50,276 nt of DNA, taken from Streptomyces toxytricini. Lineage in GTDB: Bacteria; Actinomycetota; Actinomycetes; Streptomycetales; Streptomycetaceae. The DNA lies in the NCBI RefSeq assembly GCF_014649915.1, contig NZ_BMTY01000026.1, forward strand, positions 1 through 50,276. Direction: 5' to 3'. The notes beneath the pieces are model-generated. The model saw only the letters and a list, made by a program, of their open reading frames with translations, did no database searches and had not been told where the DNA came from. The translations under genes were made by a program, and so were the position numbers. Within the stretch, counting starts at the first letter, position 1; each line of letters opens with the position of its first letter. Positions 42,301-50,276 of the stretch are shown one piece after another.

Positions 42301-44925
42301 ATGCAACTCGCCGCGATCATCGTGTCGCTGGTCCTGACCGTGGTCGGCGTCGCGCTGCTCGCCCGAGCCGTGGCGCAGATCTACCGGTTCGTGAAACTCG
42401 GCCAACCCGTGCCGACGGGCAGCCGCACGGACGACCCGAAGGCCCGAACGCTCACCCTGGTCCGCGAGTTCCTGGGCCACAGCCGGATGAACCGCTGGGG
42501 CATCGTCGGCTTCGCGCACTGGTTCGTGGCGATCGGCTTCCTGACCCTGCCGCCGACCCTGGCCCAGGCGTACGGCCAGCTCTTCCAGGCCGACTGGACG
42601 CTGCCGGTCCTCGGCGGGTTCCTTCCGTTCGAGATGTACATCGAGTTCATCGGCCTGATGACGGTCGTCGGCATCGCCGTGCTGATGGTGATCCGCCTGC
42701 TGTCGCTGCCGTCGCGGGCCGGCCGCAAGTCGCGCTTCGCGGGCTCGAAGGCCTGGCAGGCGTACTTCGTCGAGTACGTCATCCTCACCATCGGCCTGGC
42801 GATCCTCGCCCTGCGCGGCCTCGAAGGCGCCATCCACCACGTCGACTCGTACGAGCCGGCGTACTTCGTGTCGTACCCGCTGGTGCTCGCGTTCGACGGC
42901 CTGTCGCTGCCGGCCCTGCAGAACGCCATCTACTTCACCGCCATGATCAAGATCGGCACCTCGCTGATCTGGATGATCACGGTCTCGCTGAACACCAACA
43001 TGGGTGTCGCCTGGCACCGCTTCCTCGGCTTCCCGAACATCTGGTTCAAGCGGAACGCGGACGGCGCGTCCGCGCTCGGCGCGCTCCAGCCGATGACCTC
43101 GGGCGGCAAGGAGATCGACTTCGAGGACCCGGGCGAGGACGACGTCTTCGGCGTCTCCCAGGTCGAGCAGTTCTCCTGGAAGGGCATCCTCGACTTCTCC
43201 ACCTGCACCGAGTGCGGCCGCTGCCAGTCGCAGTGCCCCGCCTGGAACACGGGCAAGCCGCTCTCCCCCAAGCTCCTGATCATGTCGCTGCGCGACCACG
43301 CGCACGCCAAGGCCCCGTACCTGCTGGCCGGCGGCGGCAAGACCATGGAAGGCGAGGAGAAGGCGACCGAGGAGCAGCTCGCCGGCGTCCCCGCGACCGC
43401 CCTGGCCGAGGCGGAGCGCCCGCTGATCGGCACGGTCGAGGAGAACGGCGTCATCGACCCGGACGTGCTGTGGTCCTGCACCACCTGCGGTGCGTGCGTC
43501 GAGCAGTGCCCGGTCGACATCGAGCACATCGACCACATCGTCGACATGCGCCGCTACCAGGTCATGATCGAGAGTGCGTTCCCGTCCGAGGCGGGCACGA
43601 TGCTCAAGAACCTGGAGAAGAAGGGCAACCCCTGGGGCCTGGCGAAGAAGCAGCGCGTCGAGTGGACCAAGGAGGTCGACTTCGAGGTCCCGATCGTCGG
43701 CAAGGACGTCGAGGACCTCACCGAGGTCGACTACCTGTACTGGGTCGGCTGCGCCGGCGCCCTGGAGGACCGGGCGAAGAAGACCACGAAGGCCTTCGCG
43801 GAGCTGCTGCACATGGCGGGCGTCAAGTTCGCGATCATGGGCGGCGAGGAGAAGTGCACGGGCGACTCGCCGCGCCGCCTGGGCAACGAGCCGCTGTTCC
43901 AGCAGCTGGGCCAGGAAAACGTCGCCATGCTGAACATGGCCTTCGGCGAGGACGACGAGGACGAGTCGACGAAGAAGCCGAAGTCGGCGAAGAAGATCGT
44001 CTCGACCTGCCCGCACTGCTTCAACACCATCGCGAACGAGTACCCGCAGCTCGGCGGCGACTACGAGGTCATCCACCACACGCAGCTGCTCCAGCACCTG
44101 ATCGACGAGGGCAAGCTGCTGCCGGTGACCCCGGTCGACGGCCTGATCACGTACCACGACCCCTGCTACCTGGGCCGCCACAACAAGGTCTACACGCCGC
44201 CGCGCGAGATCATGTCGGCCGTCCCGGGCCTGCGCCAGCAGGAGATGCACCGCCACAAGGAACGCGGCTTCTGCTGCGGCGCCGGCGGTGCGCGGATGTG
44301 GATGGAGGAGCGGATCGGCAAGCGCATCAACAACGAGCGCGTCGACGAGGCCCTCTCCCTCAACCCGGACATCGTGTCGACGGCGTGCCCGTTCTGCCTG
44401 GTGATGCTGACCGACTCGGTGAACGGCAAGAAGAACGACGGCCAGGCCAAGGAGTCCGTCCAGGTCGTGGACGTGGCCCAGCTGCTGCTGGAGTCGGTGA
44501 AGGCCCCGGCCCCGACGGAGGCCGAACTGGCCGCGGCGGCCGCGGCGGAGGCGGAGGCCGAAGCGGCGGCGAAGGCGGAGGCCGAGGCGAAGGCCGCGGC
44601 GGAGGCCGAAGCCAAGGCGAAGGCAGAAGCCGAAGCCAAGGCCAAGGCGGAGGCCGAAGCCAAGGCGAAGGCCGCGGCGGAGGCCAAGGCCGAAGCCGAA
44701 GCCAAGGCGAAGGCCGCGGCGGAGGCCAAGGCCGAAGCCGAAGCCAAGGCGAAGGCAGAAGCCGAAGCAGCCGAGGCGGAGCCCGCGGCAGCACAGGCGC
44801 CGGAGGCCGAGAAGGCACCGGAGGCCGAGAAGGCACCGGAGGCCGAGGAGAAGGCGTCCGCGGCCGACGAGGCGCCGGAGGCGGAGACCGACGGCGACAC
44901 GGCCGAGGCCAACACGGCCAAGTAG
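42301..44925 (+). CDS. Membrane-bound heterodisulfide-reductase-like Fe-S oxidoreductase
   Basis: This is an 874-aa protein. It has about five membrane helices (1-260), two [4Fe-4S] ferredoxin motifs, TCTECGRCQSQCP (about 301) and SCTTCGACVEQCP (about 396), and then two CCG-type domains, WVGCAGALEDR with KCTGDS, and DPCYLGRHN with GFCCGAGGARMW. This FadF/HdrD-type arrangement fits a membrane enzyme linking electron-transfer flavoproteins or acyl-CoA oxidation to quinones. A C-terminal ~130-residue Ala/Glu/Lys-rich helical tail (from about 745) is added. The start is ATG 42301 with GAGGAGCC upstream. Confidence 0.88.
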   Translation: MQLAAIIVSLVLTVVGVALLARAVAQIYRFVKLGQPVPTGSRTDDPKARTLTLVREFLGHSRMNRWGIVGFAHWFVAIGFLTLPPTLAQAYGQLFQADWTLPVLGGFLPFEMYIEFIGLMTVVGIAVLMVIRLLSLPSRAGRKSRFAGSKAWQAYFVEYVILTIGLAILALRGLEGAIHHVDSYEPAYFVSYPLVLAFDGLSLPALQNAIYFTAMIKIGTSLIWMITVSLNTNMGVAWHRFLGFPNIWFKRNADGASALGALQPMTSGGKEIDFEDPGEDDVFGVSQVEQFSWKGILDFSTCTECGRCQSQCPAWNTGKPLSPKLLIMSLRDHAHAKAPYLLAGGGKTMEGEEKATEEQLAGVPATALAEAERPLIGTVEENGVIDPDVLWSCTTCGACVEQCPVDIEHIDHIVDMRRYQVMIESAFPSEAGTMLKNLEKKGNPWGLAKKQRVEWTKEVDFEVPIVGKDVEDLTEVDYLYWVGCAGALEDRAKKTTKAFAELLHMAGVKFAIMGGEEKCTGDSPRRLGNEPLFQQLGQENVAMLNMAFGEDDEDESTKKPKSAKKIVSTCPHCFNTIANEYPQLGGDYEVIHHTQLLQHLIDEGKLLPVTPVDGLITYHDPCYLGRHNKVYTPPREIMSAVPGLRQQEMHRHKERGFCCGAGGARMWMEERIGKRINNERVDEALSLNPDIVSTACPFCLVMLTDSVNGKKNDGQAKESVQVVDVAQLLLESVKAPAPTEAELAAAAAAEAEAEAAAKAEAEAKAAAEAEAKAKAEAEAKAKAEAEAKAKAAAEAKAEAEAKAKAAAEAKAEAEAKAKAEAEAAEAEPAAAQAPEAEKAPEAEKAPEAEEKASAADEAPEAETDGDTAEANTAK
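44540..44780 (+). repeat. Low-complexity GCC/GAG/AAG-rich repeat in the oxidoreductase tail
   Basis: Iterated codons for Ala, Glu and Lys (units like AEAEAKAKAEAEAKAK) give short near-exact DNA repeats. It encodes an extended charged helix and is not mobile. Confidence 0.8.
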
Positions 44926-44965
44926 GCCAGAGCCACAGCGCAGTTCGGCACGGCGCAACCACGCC

Positions 44966-45001
44966 GGAACGGCCGGCCCCCGCCCGGGGGCCGGCCGTTC
45001 C
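44966..45001 (+). terminator. Terminator of the Fe-S oxidoreductase gene
   Basis: GGAACGGCCGGCCCCC (44966-44981) and its complement (44986-45001) form a perfect 16-bp stem with a 4-nt loop. Confidence 0.8.
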
Positions 45002-45127
45002 GCTTCCCCGCGCCGACAGGAACGGCAGGGGGGGCCGGCCCCCCGGGGTTCCCCTAAGGGATGTCACAGCTCAGCCGCAAAGGGTGCTTAATCCGGCACC
45101 GACTGCACCCGATTGCCCGGGACCAGG

Positions 45128-45133
45128 TACGTT
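45128..45133 (+). promoter_or_regulatory. -10 box, leaderless Yip1 gene
   Basis: TACGTT, 7 nt, then GTG 45141. Confidence 0.45.
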
Positions 45134-45140
45134 CGATCAC

Positions 45141-46088
45141 GTGGCTGGATTCAGGATCGGACGCGGCAGGGACGACGACCGCGCGCAACAACCCCCGCGG
45201 CAGCAGCCGTACGGTCAGCAGCACCCGCAGCAGCAGCCGCAGGGCGCACCGTACGGCCGACAGCCCTACCCTCCCCAGCAGCAGTGGCCGCAGCAGGCCG
45301 CGAGCGGGGGGCACGGCGAGCCCGAGTACTTCGACCCGTACGGACACCAGCAGGGGCAGCCCCCGCAGGCGTACCCGCAGCAGCCCCCGTACGGCCCGCC
45401 CGGCGGCAGCCACGGCGGCCACGGCGGCGGCTCGTACGCGAACGACAACCCCGGCCACACCCAGGTCTTCTCCTACGGCGAGGACCCGTACGGCCCGCCC
45501 GGCACCTACCAGGCGGACGGCGGCGCGGCGGCCGCGGCCCCGACCGGCCCGCGGCTGCCGTGGAAGGAGCTGCTCAAGGGCATCGTGATGCGCCCGGGGC
45601 CGACGTTCCTCCAGATGCGCGACTACCCGGTGTGGGGCCCCGCGCTGATCGTGACGTTCCTCTACGGCCTGCTCGCGGTCTTCGGCTTCGACGAGGCCCG
45701 CAAGGACGTCATCAGCGCGACCCTCGCGAACGCCGTCCCGATCGTCCTGAGCGCCGGCGTGGCGTTCGTCATCTGCGGCCTTATCCTCGGCGCCGTCACC
45801 CACACGCTCGCCCGCCAGCTGGGCGGCGAGGGGTCCTGGCAGCCGACGATCGGCCTGTCGATGCTGGTCATGTCGATCTCCGACGCACCGCGCCTGATCT
45901 TCGCGGTGTTCCTCGGCGGCGACAACATGTTCGTGCAGGTACTCGGCTGGGCGACGTGGGTCGCGGCGGGCGCGCTGTTCACGTCGCTGATCAGCAAGTC
46001 GCACGACCTGCCGTGGCCGAAGGCGCTGGGCGCGTCCGCGATCCAGCTGGTCGCGCTGCTGTCGATCATCAAGCTGGGCACCCTGTAG
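45141..46088 (+). CDS. Yip1-domain membrane protein
   Basis: This is a 315-aa protein. The N-terminal ~130 residues are a Gln/Pro/Tyr/Gly-rich disordered region (QQPPRQQPYGQQHPQQQPQG and similar). The C-terminal Yip1 domain has about five membrane helices starting LKGIVMRPGPTFLQMRDYPV. Bacterial Yip1 proteins are uncharacterised integral membrane proteins. GTG 45141 is chosen because a TACGTT -10 precedes it and there is no ribosome binding site further upstream. Confidence 0.8.
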   Translation: MAGFRIGRGRDDDRAQQPPRQQPYGQQHPQQQPQGAPYGRQPYPPQQQWPQQAASGGHGEPEYFDPYGHQQGQPPQAYPQQPPYGPPGGSHGGHGGGSYANDNPGHTQVFSYGEDPYGPPGTYQADGGAAAAAPTGPRLPWKELLKGIVMRPGPTFLQMRDYPVWGPALIVTFLYGLLAVFGFDEARKDVISATLANAVPIVLSAGVAFVICGLILGAVTHTLARQLGGEGSWQPTIGLSMLVMSISDAPRLIFAVFLGGDNMFVQVLGWATWVAAGALFTSLISKSHDLPWPKALGASAIQLVALLSIIKLGTL

Positions 46089-46107
46089 GGAGCCGCGGCG
46101 AAAGACG

Positions 46108-46150
46108 AAGGGCCCGCCGCCCGCACACACAGTGCGGGCGGCGGGCCCTT
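46108..46150. terminator. Bidirectional terminator between Yip1 and phosphoribosyltransferase genes
   Basis: A 19-bp perfect stem (AAGGGCCCGCCGCCCGCAC and its complement) with loop ACACA serves both convergent genes. Confidence 0.85.
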
Positions 46151-46172
46151 CCGCCGTCCGGGAAGGCGACGG

Positions 46173-46670
46173 TCAGGCGTCGAGGATCTGGCCCTCGCGC
46201 CGGACGACGGGCGGCTCGACCGACCAGGGGAACTCGATCCAGTCGTCGGTCCGCTTCCAGACGTACTCGCACTTCACCAGCGACTGCGACTTCTCGTAGA
46301 TGACCGCGGAGCGGACGTCGGCGACGGTGCCGACGCAGAAGTCGTGGACGAGCTTGAGCGTCTTGCCGGTGTCGGCGACGTCGTCGGCGATCAGGACCTT
46401 CTTGTCGGAGAAGTCGATCGCGTCCGGGACGGGGGCGAGCATGACCGGCATTTCGAGGGTGGTGCCGACGCCGGTGTAGAACTCCACGTTCACGAGGTGG
46501 ATGTTCTTGCAGTCCAGGGCGTACGCCAGGCCGCCGGCGACGAAGACTCCGCCGCGGGCGATGGACAGGATGATGTCCGGCTCGTAGCCGTCGTCGGCGA
46601 TGGTCTTCGCCAGCTCGCGCACGGCGCGGCCGAAGCCCTCGTAGTTCAGGGACTCGCGTACAACACTCAT
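46173..46670 (-). CDS. Phosphoribosyltransferase (purine type)
   Basis: This is a 165-aa protein starting MSVVRESLNYEGFGRAVREL. It has IILSIARGGVFVAGGLAYAL and the PRPP-binding loop KKVLIADDVADTGKTLKLVH, as in hypoxanthine/xanthine-guanine phosphoribosyltransferases. It probably salvages a purine base; the base is not determined. The ATG overlaps the dcd stop (ATGA), so it is the second gene of a nucleotide-metabolism operon. Confidence 0.87.
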   Translation of the reverse strand: MSVVRESLNYEGFGRAVRELAKTIADDGYEPDIILSIARGGVFVAGGLAYALDCKNIHLVNVEFYTGVGTTLEMPVMLAPVPDAIDFSDKKVLIADDVADTGKTLKLVHDFCVGTVADVRSAVIYEKSQSLVKCEYVWKRTDDWIEFPWSVEPPVVRREGQILDA

Positions 46671-47254
46671 GCCTCGTGCCTCACCTGGGTGCGGTGGAAG
46701 TTCTGGAAGGAGCGCGAGGCCGTGGGCCCGCGCTGACCCTGGTACCGCGATCCGTACCGCTCGCTCCCGTACGGGAACTCGGCGGGCGAGCTGAGCCGGA
46801 ACATGCACAGCTGCCCGATCTTCATGCCGGGCCACAGCTTGATCGGGAGGGTGGCGAGGTTCGACAGCTCGAGCGTGACGTGACCGGAGAAACCGGGGTC
46901 GATGAACCCGGCGGTCGAGTGCGTCACCAGTCCCAGGCGGCCCAGGCTGGACTTCCCCTCCAGCCGGGAGGCGATGTCGTCGGGCAGCGAGATGACCTCG
47001 TACGTCGAAGCGAGCACGAACTCGCCCGGATGCAGGATGAACGCCTCGTCCCCCTCGGGCTCCACCAGACGGGTCAGGTCCGGCTGCTCGATGGCGGGGT
47101 CGATGTGGGCGTAGCGGTGGTTCTCGAACACCCGGAAGTAGCGGTCGAGACGCACGTCGATGCTGGAGGGCTGCACCATCGACTCGTCGAACGGGTCGAT
47201 GCGCACCCGTCCGCTGTCGATCTCGGCCCGGATGTCTTTGTCGGAGAGAAGCAC
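46667..47254 (-). CDS. dcd: dCTP deaminase
   Basis: This is a 195-aa protein that converts dCTP to dUTP, and in some actinobacteria further to dUMP, in thymidylate supply. It has MLLSDKDIRAEIDSGRVRID, QPSSIDVRLDRYFRVF, EGKSSLGRLGLVTHSTAGFI and DPGFSGHVTLELSNLA with the catalytic Glu, and IGQLCMFRLSSPAE. The start is GTG 47254, 6 nt after a TATCCT -10 box (leaderless). Confidence 0.95.
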   Translation of the reverse strand: MLLSDKDIRAEIDSGRVRIDPFDESMVQPSSIDVRLDRYFRVFENHRYAHIDPAIEQPDLTRLVEPEGDEAFILHPGEFVLASTYEVISLPDDIASRLEGKSSLGRLGLVTHSTAGFIDPGFSGHVTLELSNLATLPIKLWPGMKIGQLCMFRLSSPAEFPYGSERYGSRYQGQRGPTASRSFQNFHRTQVRHEA

Positions 47255-47260
47255 GTCCCG

Positions 47261-47266
47261 AGGATA
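47261..47266 (-). promoter_or_regulatory. -10 box, leaderless dcd
   Basis: TATCCT, then GTCCCG-type 6 nt, then GTG 47254. Confidence 0.5.
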
Positions 47267-47369
47267 CGCAGTGGGCGCGAGCCACCCCCAATCGAGTACG
47301 GCGCCCGGGGGCCGCGGCGCCCGCCGGGACGGCGGGACGGCCGCGGCCCTGACCGGGCAGTCCTCCGCC

Positions 47370-47537
47370 CTACCGCTTGACGGCGGCGCCGACGGGCACG
47401 GCGTGCCTCAGCCGGGCGCACCGCGGACACCGCAGCAGCCGGCCCGGCCCGATCCGGCCGGCACCGAGGTGCTGCAGCGGGAACGAAGCGGTGCTGAACA
47501 CGTGCCCCTCGGCACAACGGACGACGGTGTTCTCCAT
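47370..47537 (-). CDS. Small zinc-ribbon-like protein
   Basis: This is a 55-aa protein starting MENTVVRCAEGHVFSTASFP and ending VGAAVKR. Cys8 and His12 (CAEGH) and the CPRC pair (37-40) form a C-x3-H/CxxC set typical of mini zinc ribbons. ATG 47537 has GGAAAGGGA upstream. The function is unknown. It is next to the tRNA-Gly and dcd in the same direction as dcd. Confidence 0.6.
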   Translation of the reverse strand: MENTVVRCAEGHVFSTASFPLQHLGAGRIGPGRLLRCPRCARLRHAVPVGAAVKR

Positions 47538-47709
47538 CGAGTCCCTTTCCCCAACCTGCCGTACTGCGACGAATCGCCACATTAGGGGATGATCGAGACC
47601 GCGCTCCAGCCGCCACTCCCGCGGCCCGCCACACCGGTACGTTACGCCCCAACTCCCGCCCCCACGAGGGCCGGTGCACCCCACAAACGAATGACGACCC
47701 CGCGGTCGA

Positions 47710-47738
47710 TTCACCGGGGGTCGATCATGAGGTAGAGT
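47710..47738 (+). promoter_or_regulatory. tRNA-Gly promoter
   Basis: TTCACC, a 17-nt spacer and TAGAGT lie about 37 bp upstream of the tRNA. Confidence 0.55.
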
Positions 47739-47774
47739 GTGCAACGGTACCGCTCCGGACCTCTGGAGCGACCT

Positions 47775-47848
47775 GCGGATGTAGTTTAATGGTAGAACAT
47801 GAGCTTCCCAAGCTTATAGCGCGGGTTCGATTCCCGTCATCCGCTCCA
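47775..47848 (+). tRNA. tRNA-Gly (anticodon CCC)
   Basis: The acceptor GCGGATG pairs with CATCCGC. The anticodon arm is TGAGC-TTCCCAA-GCTTA with anticodon CCC. The T loop TTCGATT lies between GCGGG and CCCGT. CCA is encoded. It reads GGG codons. The integrase gene beside it shows this is the attachment gene of the integrated element. Confidence 0.93.
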
Positions 47849-47852
47849 TGAC

Positions 47853-47882
47853 AAAGCCCCAGGTCAGCGACCTGGGGCTTTT
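47853..47882 (+). terminator. Terminator of tRNA-Gly
   Basis: AAAGCCCCAGGTC and GACCTGGGGCTTT pair around AGC, with T tract, 5 bp after the tRNA. It likely lies in or near the attachment-site region. Confidence 0.8.
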
Positions 47883-47899
47883 GTGTTGCCTAGACCTCT

Positions 47900-49045
47900 C
47901 TACTGCTCCCGTGCCAGATCCGTGCCAGATGCCTTGCCGCGCAGCGCCTGGACCCGGGCATCGATCCCCGCAGCGACCTCCCGTTGCCTGTCGAGGTTCG
48001 AGTGCTGATAGATCATCGCCGCCTTCTCCGAGGACTGGCCGGCGCGGACCATCGTGTCCTTCAGCGTCGCGCCCGACTGCGTCGAGAGCGTGTGCCCGGT
48101 GTGACGAAGGTCGTAGAAGGTGAAGGTGTCCGGCAGCCCGGCTGCCTTACGCGCCTTCTTCCACTTCCGCCCGAACGTCGTACGACGGAACGGCGCCCCG
48201 CGCTCCCCCACGAAGAGGAGCCCGTCCGGCTTCTGCTCGGCATACAAGTACATGTGCAGCTTGAGATCACCGGCCATGAACCGGGGCAGCACGATGAACC
48301 GCTTGCCTGCCTCGCTCTTGGTCTCCCCAGGCGCCCGCCGTCCGGTGTTCAGCTCCGGCTCGGCACGCCGCACCCAGACACCGCAGTTCGCAAGATCCAC
48401 GTCCGGGCGCCGCAGTCCCGCTTGTTCCTCCGGCCGGGCCGGGCCATACGCGGCGATGTAGACCATCAGCCGCCACCGCGGACCCATCGCCTTGGCGACG
48501 GCGTCCACCTGATCGACAGTGGCAGTCTGCCGCTCAGCCGGCGACTCCTTACCAGCACCCTTGATCCGGCACGGGTTCCGCCTGATCAACTCATCATCCT
48601 CGGCCGTACCCATGATCGCCTTGAGCAGCCGGTATGCCTTGGCCACCGTGGTCGCGCCCGTGGCCTTGAGGCGAGCGGTCCGCCATGTGCGGACTCTGGG
48701 AGGCGTGATCTCGTCGAGGTCCATCTCTTCGAAGGTCGGCAGTATGTGCAGCCGGAGCAACCGCCGATAGAGCTCTTCAGTCGTCTCCTCCAAGCCACGC
48801 TCTTCCACCCACTGGATCGCGTACTCCGCGAAGTTGACCGCCCCGGCATCCGGGTCGCGCCAGTCCCCCTTGTTGATCTCGGTCTGCTTCTCGGCGAGCC
48901 AGTCGTCTGCGTCCCCCGAGGTCGCGAAGGTTTCGGGCGCCGGCCGCATCACCCCATCGGGCCCCGGGTACCGGGCCTGAAACCGTCCGGACGGCAGCTT
49001 GCGGATCGCCCCGAACCGGCGCCGCCGACCCTTGCTGTTGGCCAT
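47900..49045 (-). CDS. int: Tyrosine site-specific integrase
   Basis: This is a 381-aa tyrosine recombinase that integrates and excises the element at the tRNA. It has a core-binding domain (about 70-170), the first catalytic Arg in AYGPARPEEQAG, the box II DLRHTGHTLSTQSGATLKD, and the nucleophile Tyr in AAMIYQHSN. The His of a canonical H-x-x-R reads Tyr (FYDLRHT) and the LGH His is Gln (AGQSS). Both variants occur in integrases of actinomycete elements as far as I recall. It overlaps xis by one nt. Confidence 0.9.
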   Translation of the reverse strand: MANSKGRRRRFGAIRKLPSGRFQARYPGPDGVMRPAPETFATSGDADDWLAEKQTEINKGDWRDPDAGAVNFAEYAIQWVEERGLEETTEELYRRLLRLHILPTFEEMDLDEITPPRVRTWRTARLKATGATTVAKAYRLLKAIMGTAEDDELIRRNPCRIKGAGKESPAERQTATVDQVDAVAKAMGPRWRLMVYIAAYGPARPEEQAGLRRPDVDLANCGVWVRRAEPELNTGRRAPGETKSEAGKRFIVLPRFMAGDLKLHMYLYAEQKPDGLLFVGERGAPFRRTTFGRKWKKARKAAGLPDTFTFYDLRHTGHTLSTQSGATLKDTMVRAGQSSEKAAMIYQHSNLDRQREVAAGIDARVQALRGKASGTDLAREQ

Positions 49046-49257
49046 CAGGCAGCCCTCCGGTAGCGGGAGCGCTGGGGCCGCCGCGGCTCGACGGTGTTCG
49101 CGGCGATGTACTCCATGACAACGCTCTCTGCGATCCGCACGTGCGTACCGACCTTCACGTACCGGATCCGGCGCTCCGCGACCAAGCGCCGGGGGAACCG
49201 CTCGGTCGTGCCAAGCAGTTCGGCGACCTGGGCGACAGTCAGATATCGATCACTCAT
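49045..49257 (-). CDS. xis: Excisionase / MerR-like DNA-binding protein
   Basis: This is a 70-aa protein. YLTVAQVAELLGTTERFPRR is followed by LVAERRIRYVKVGTHVRIAE, a winged HTH of the excisionase family. It lies between integrase and the initiator with overlaps on both sides, so the three genes are probably one transcript. It would direct excision together with Int. Confidence 0.85.
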   Translation of the reverse strand: MSDRYLTVAQVAELLGTTERFPRRLVAERRIRYVKVGTHVRIAESVVMEYIAANTVEPRRPQRSRYRRAA

Positions 49258-50276
49258 CTCGTTCCCCCATGAGTTCTTCGCGGGCGATCTCGCGGTTGTG
49301 CCGGATGTCGCGGCGGATATTGGCGGCGAGCCAGGATTCGCCGGGGGTGTGGCCGTGGCCGGCGTAGGCCCAGTGGGCGACGACGAGGAGCGTGGACTCC
49401 GGGTGCTCGTCGGGGTCGGGCAGGCCGAGCGAGGCGCGTTGCTGGGCGGCGCGGTAGTCGGCGCGGACCTGTCGTAAGGCGCCGAGGGTGGTCGAGTAGC
49501 GGCGAGACTTGGTGGAGAAGTGGCCGCGGAAGCCGAGCATGTGAGCCCAGGCCCGCAGGCGCCGGTCCGGGTAGGCCTGATCGAGGTCCATGCAGGCTTC
49601 CATGAGCCGCCGGGGATGGTCGGGCACGCCGAGGAGGAGCAGTGCCTCCTTGTTGCCCACGGGGTGGTCTACTGTGCCGGTCGTCTCGGCGGCCTTGGTG
49701 GCGTACTTGGCGACGTAGGACGCGACCGCCTGCTCCGTCAGGTCTTCTCCGCTGCCGAAGGCGCCGATGGGCTGCACGTCGATCTGCTCGCCCCACTGGA
49801 GCACCCAGTCGTTGACGAAGCCGTGCTCCGGATTGGCAGGCAGGACGACGCGGACGCGGGCGGCGGCAGCGCGGATGGCGTCGGTGAGCAGGTCGAGGGT
49901 GGCCCACGCCGGCGGCGGGCTGTCGGGCCCGGCCGGTCCGTCGAAGCGGATCACGGCGTGGAAGTGGACAGCCCCGCGCTTCTGGTACTCGGCGACCTTG
50001 CCGAAGGAGACGCGGGACTGTTCGCGGGCGGCTTTCTGGGTGAGGCCGGCGCGGTGGGCGATCTCTCGGCGGAGGTAGATCGTGAAGTAGCGCCACAACT
50101 CGGAGGCGTGGTTGTTCCACAGCACGGCGCTCGCATAGTCGTACGTGTACGGGTCGAGCGGGGTGCCCAGTTCCTCGGCGTCGTCCGGGTGCTGGACCCC
50201 GCAGCGGCAGGGTCGGGTGCCGGGGCGGTTGTGGACCGGTCCGAAGGACGGGGCGGTGAGCGTAGCGAAGACGCGG
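49250..50276 (-). CDS. RepSA-type replication initiator, 5' end missing
   Basis: At least 341 residues are visible, reading RVFATLTAPSFGPVHNRPGT and QHPDDAEELGTPLDPYTYDY at the window edge. The HUH motif is RGAVHFHAVIRFD, and the candidate tyrosine region is AVASYVAKYATKAAE. This family nicks an origin and supports rolling-circle replication of AICEs. The frame is open to the edge of the window, so the true start lies outside. The stop overlaps the xis start by 8 nt. Confidence 0.85.
   Translation of the reverse strand, partial: RVFATLTAPSFGPVHNRPGTRPCRCGVQHPDDAEELGTPLDPYTYDYASAVLWNNHASELWRYFTIYLRREIAHRAGLTQKAAREQSRVSFGKVAEYQKRGAVHFHAVIRFDGPAGPDSPPPAWATLDLLTDAIRAAAARVRVVLPANPEHGFVNDWVLQWGEQIDVQPIGAFGSGEDLTEQAVASYVAKYATKAAETTGTVDHPVGNKEALLLLGVPDHPRRLMEACMDLDQAYPDRRLRAWAHMLGFRGHFSTKSRRYSTTLGALRQVRADYRAAQQRASLGLPDPDEHPESTLLVVAHWAYAGHGHTPGESWLAANIRRDIRHNREIAREELMGERDE

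Larger units (their letters stand above)
47775..50276. mobile_element. Left end of an integrative element (AICE-like) in tRNA-Gly
   Basis: The order tRNA - integrase - excisionase - RepSA initiator, with all three genes on the reverse strand and tightly overlapping, is the hallmark of actinomycete integrative and conjugative elements such as pSAM2. The right end lies outside the window, so attL/attR cannot be delimited; the start given is the attachment gene. Confidence 0.85.

Noticed and set aside
44540..44780. CRISPR-like or tandem-repeat array
   Set aside because: The repeats are in-frame codon repeats of Ala, Glu and Lys with no spacer structure. No CRISPR array is seen in the window.
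42265..44958. Reverse open frame opposite the Fe-S oxidoreductase, Leu/Arg/Gly repeats
   Set aside because: Its repeats mirror the Ala/Glu/Lys codon repeats of the real gene.

Overview
The window is a very GC-rich actinobacterial chromosome segment, almost certainly Streptomyces. The evidence is pervasive G/C at third codon positions, a dnaK-grpE-dnaJ-hspR operon with HAIR operators, a clpB with its own HAIR site, actinobacterial families (DUF3151, DUF2617, YbjN, a RepSA-type initiator), and many genes whose TANNNT-like -10 box lies 6-7 nt before the start codon, as for leaderless mRNAs. No species can be named from the sequence alone.

Layout. 1-5 kb: the 5' end of a class III aminotransferase, a DJ-1/PfpI protein with a translationally coupled MarR regulator behind a palindromic operator, a SnoaL-like protein, a LysE exporter, a HIT protein, a secreted DUF1023 hydrolase and an acyltransferase-3 membrane protein. 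6-10 kb: two tandem paralogous NarL-type two-component systems. 10-13.7 kb: a long imperfect palindrome resembling a MITE, a cytochrome P450 containing a DnaA-box pair, and an MFS transporter whose ribosome binding site lies inside a terminator hairpin, convergent with a diacylglycerol-kinase-like gene. 13.8-24.9 kb: purA, a TetR/wrbA pair with twin operators, a kynurenine block (kynA, kynU and an alpha/beta hydrolase), DUF3151, a domesticated IS701-like transposase, fbaA, pyrE and an aldose epimerase. 24.9-31.9 kb: SRPBCC, a membrane-anchored spermidine-synthase-like protein, DUF2617, a tiny membrane protein with a Ser/Cys tail, a class I aminotransferase, a toxin-antitoxin module with a frameshifted toxin, and a YbjN protein.

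32-42 kb is a heat-shock region: clpB with a divergent flavin-reductase-like gene sharing one HAIR, then a small divergent locus (LuxR-type regulator; secreted peptide with three exact DSGWR repeats; Rieske-like protein without cluster ligands), then hspR-dnaJ-grpE-dnaK. 41.5-47.5 kb holds a short sugar transferase, a large Fe-S oxidoreductase with an Ala/Glu/Lys-rich tail, a Yip1 membrane protein, a phosphoribosyltransferase, dcd and a mini zinc-ribbon protein. From 47.8 kb to the edge lies the left part of an integrative element (integrase, excisionase, RepSA-like initiator) in a tRNA-Gly(CCC) gene, most likely an AICE.

The least explained elements are the DSGWR-repeat peptide locus, the toxin-antitoxin module flanked by a duplicated 3' end of the neighbouring aminotransferase gene, the domesticated transposase, and the MFS leader hairpin.
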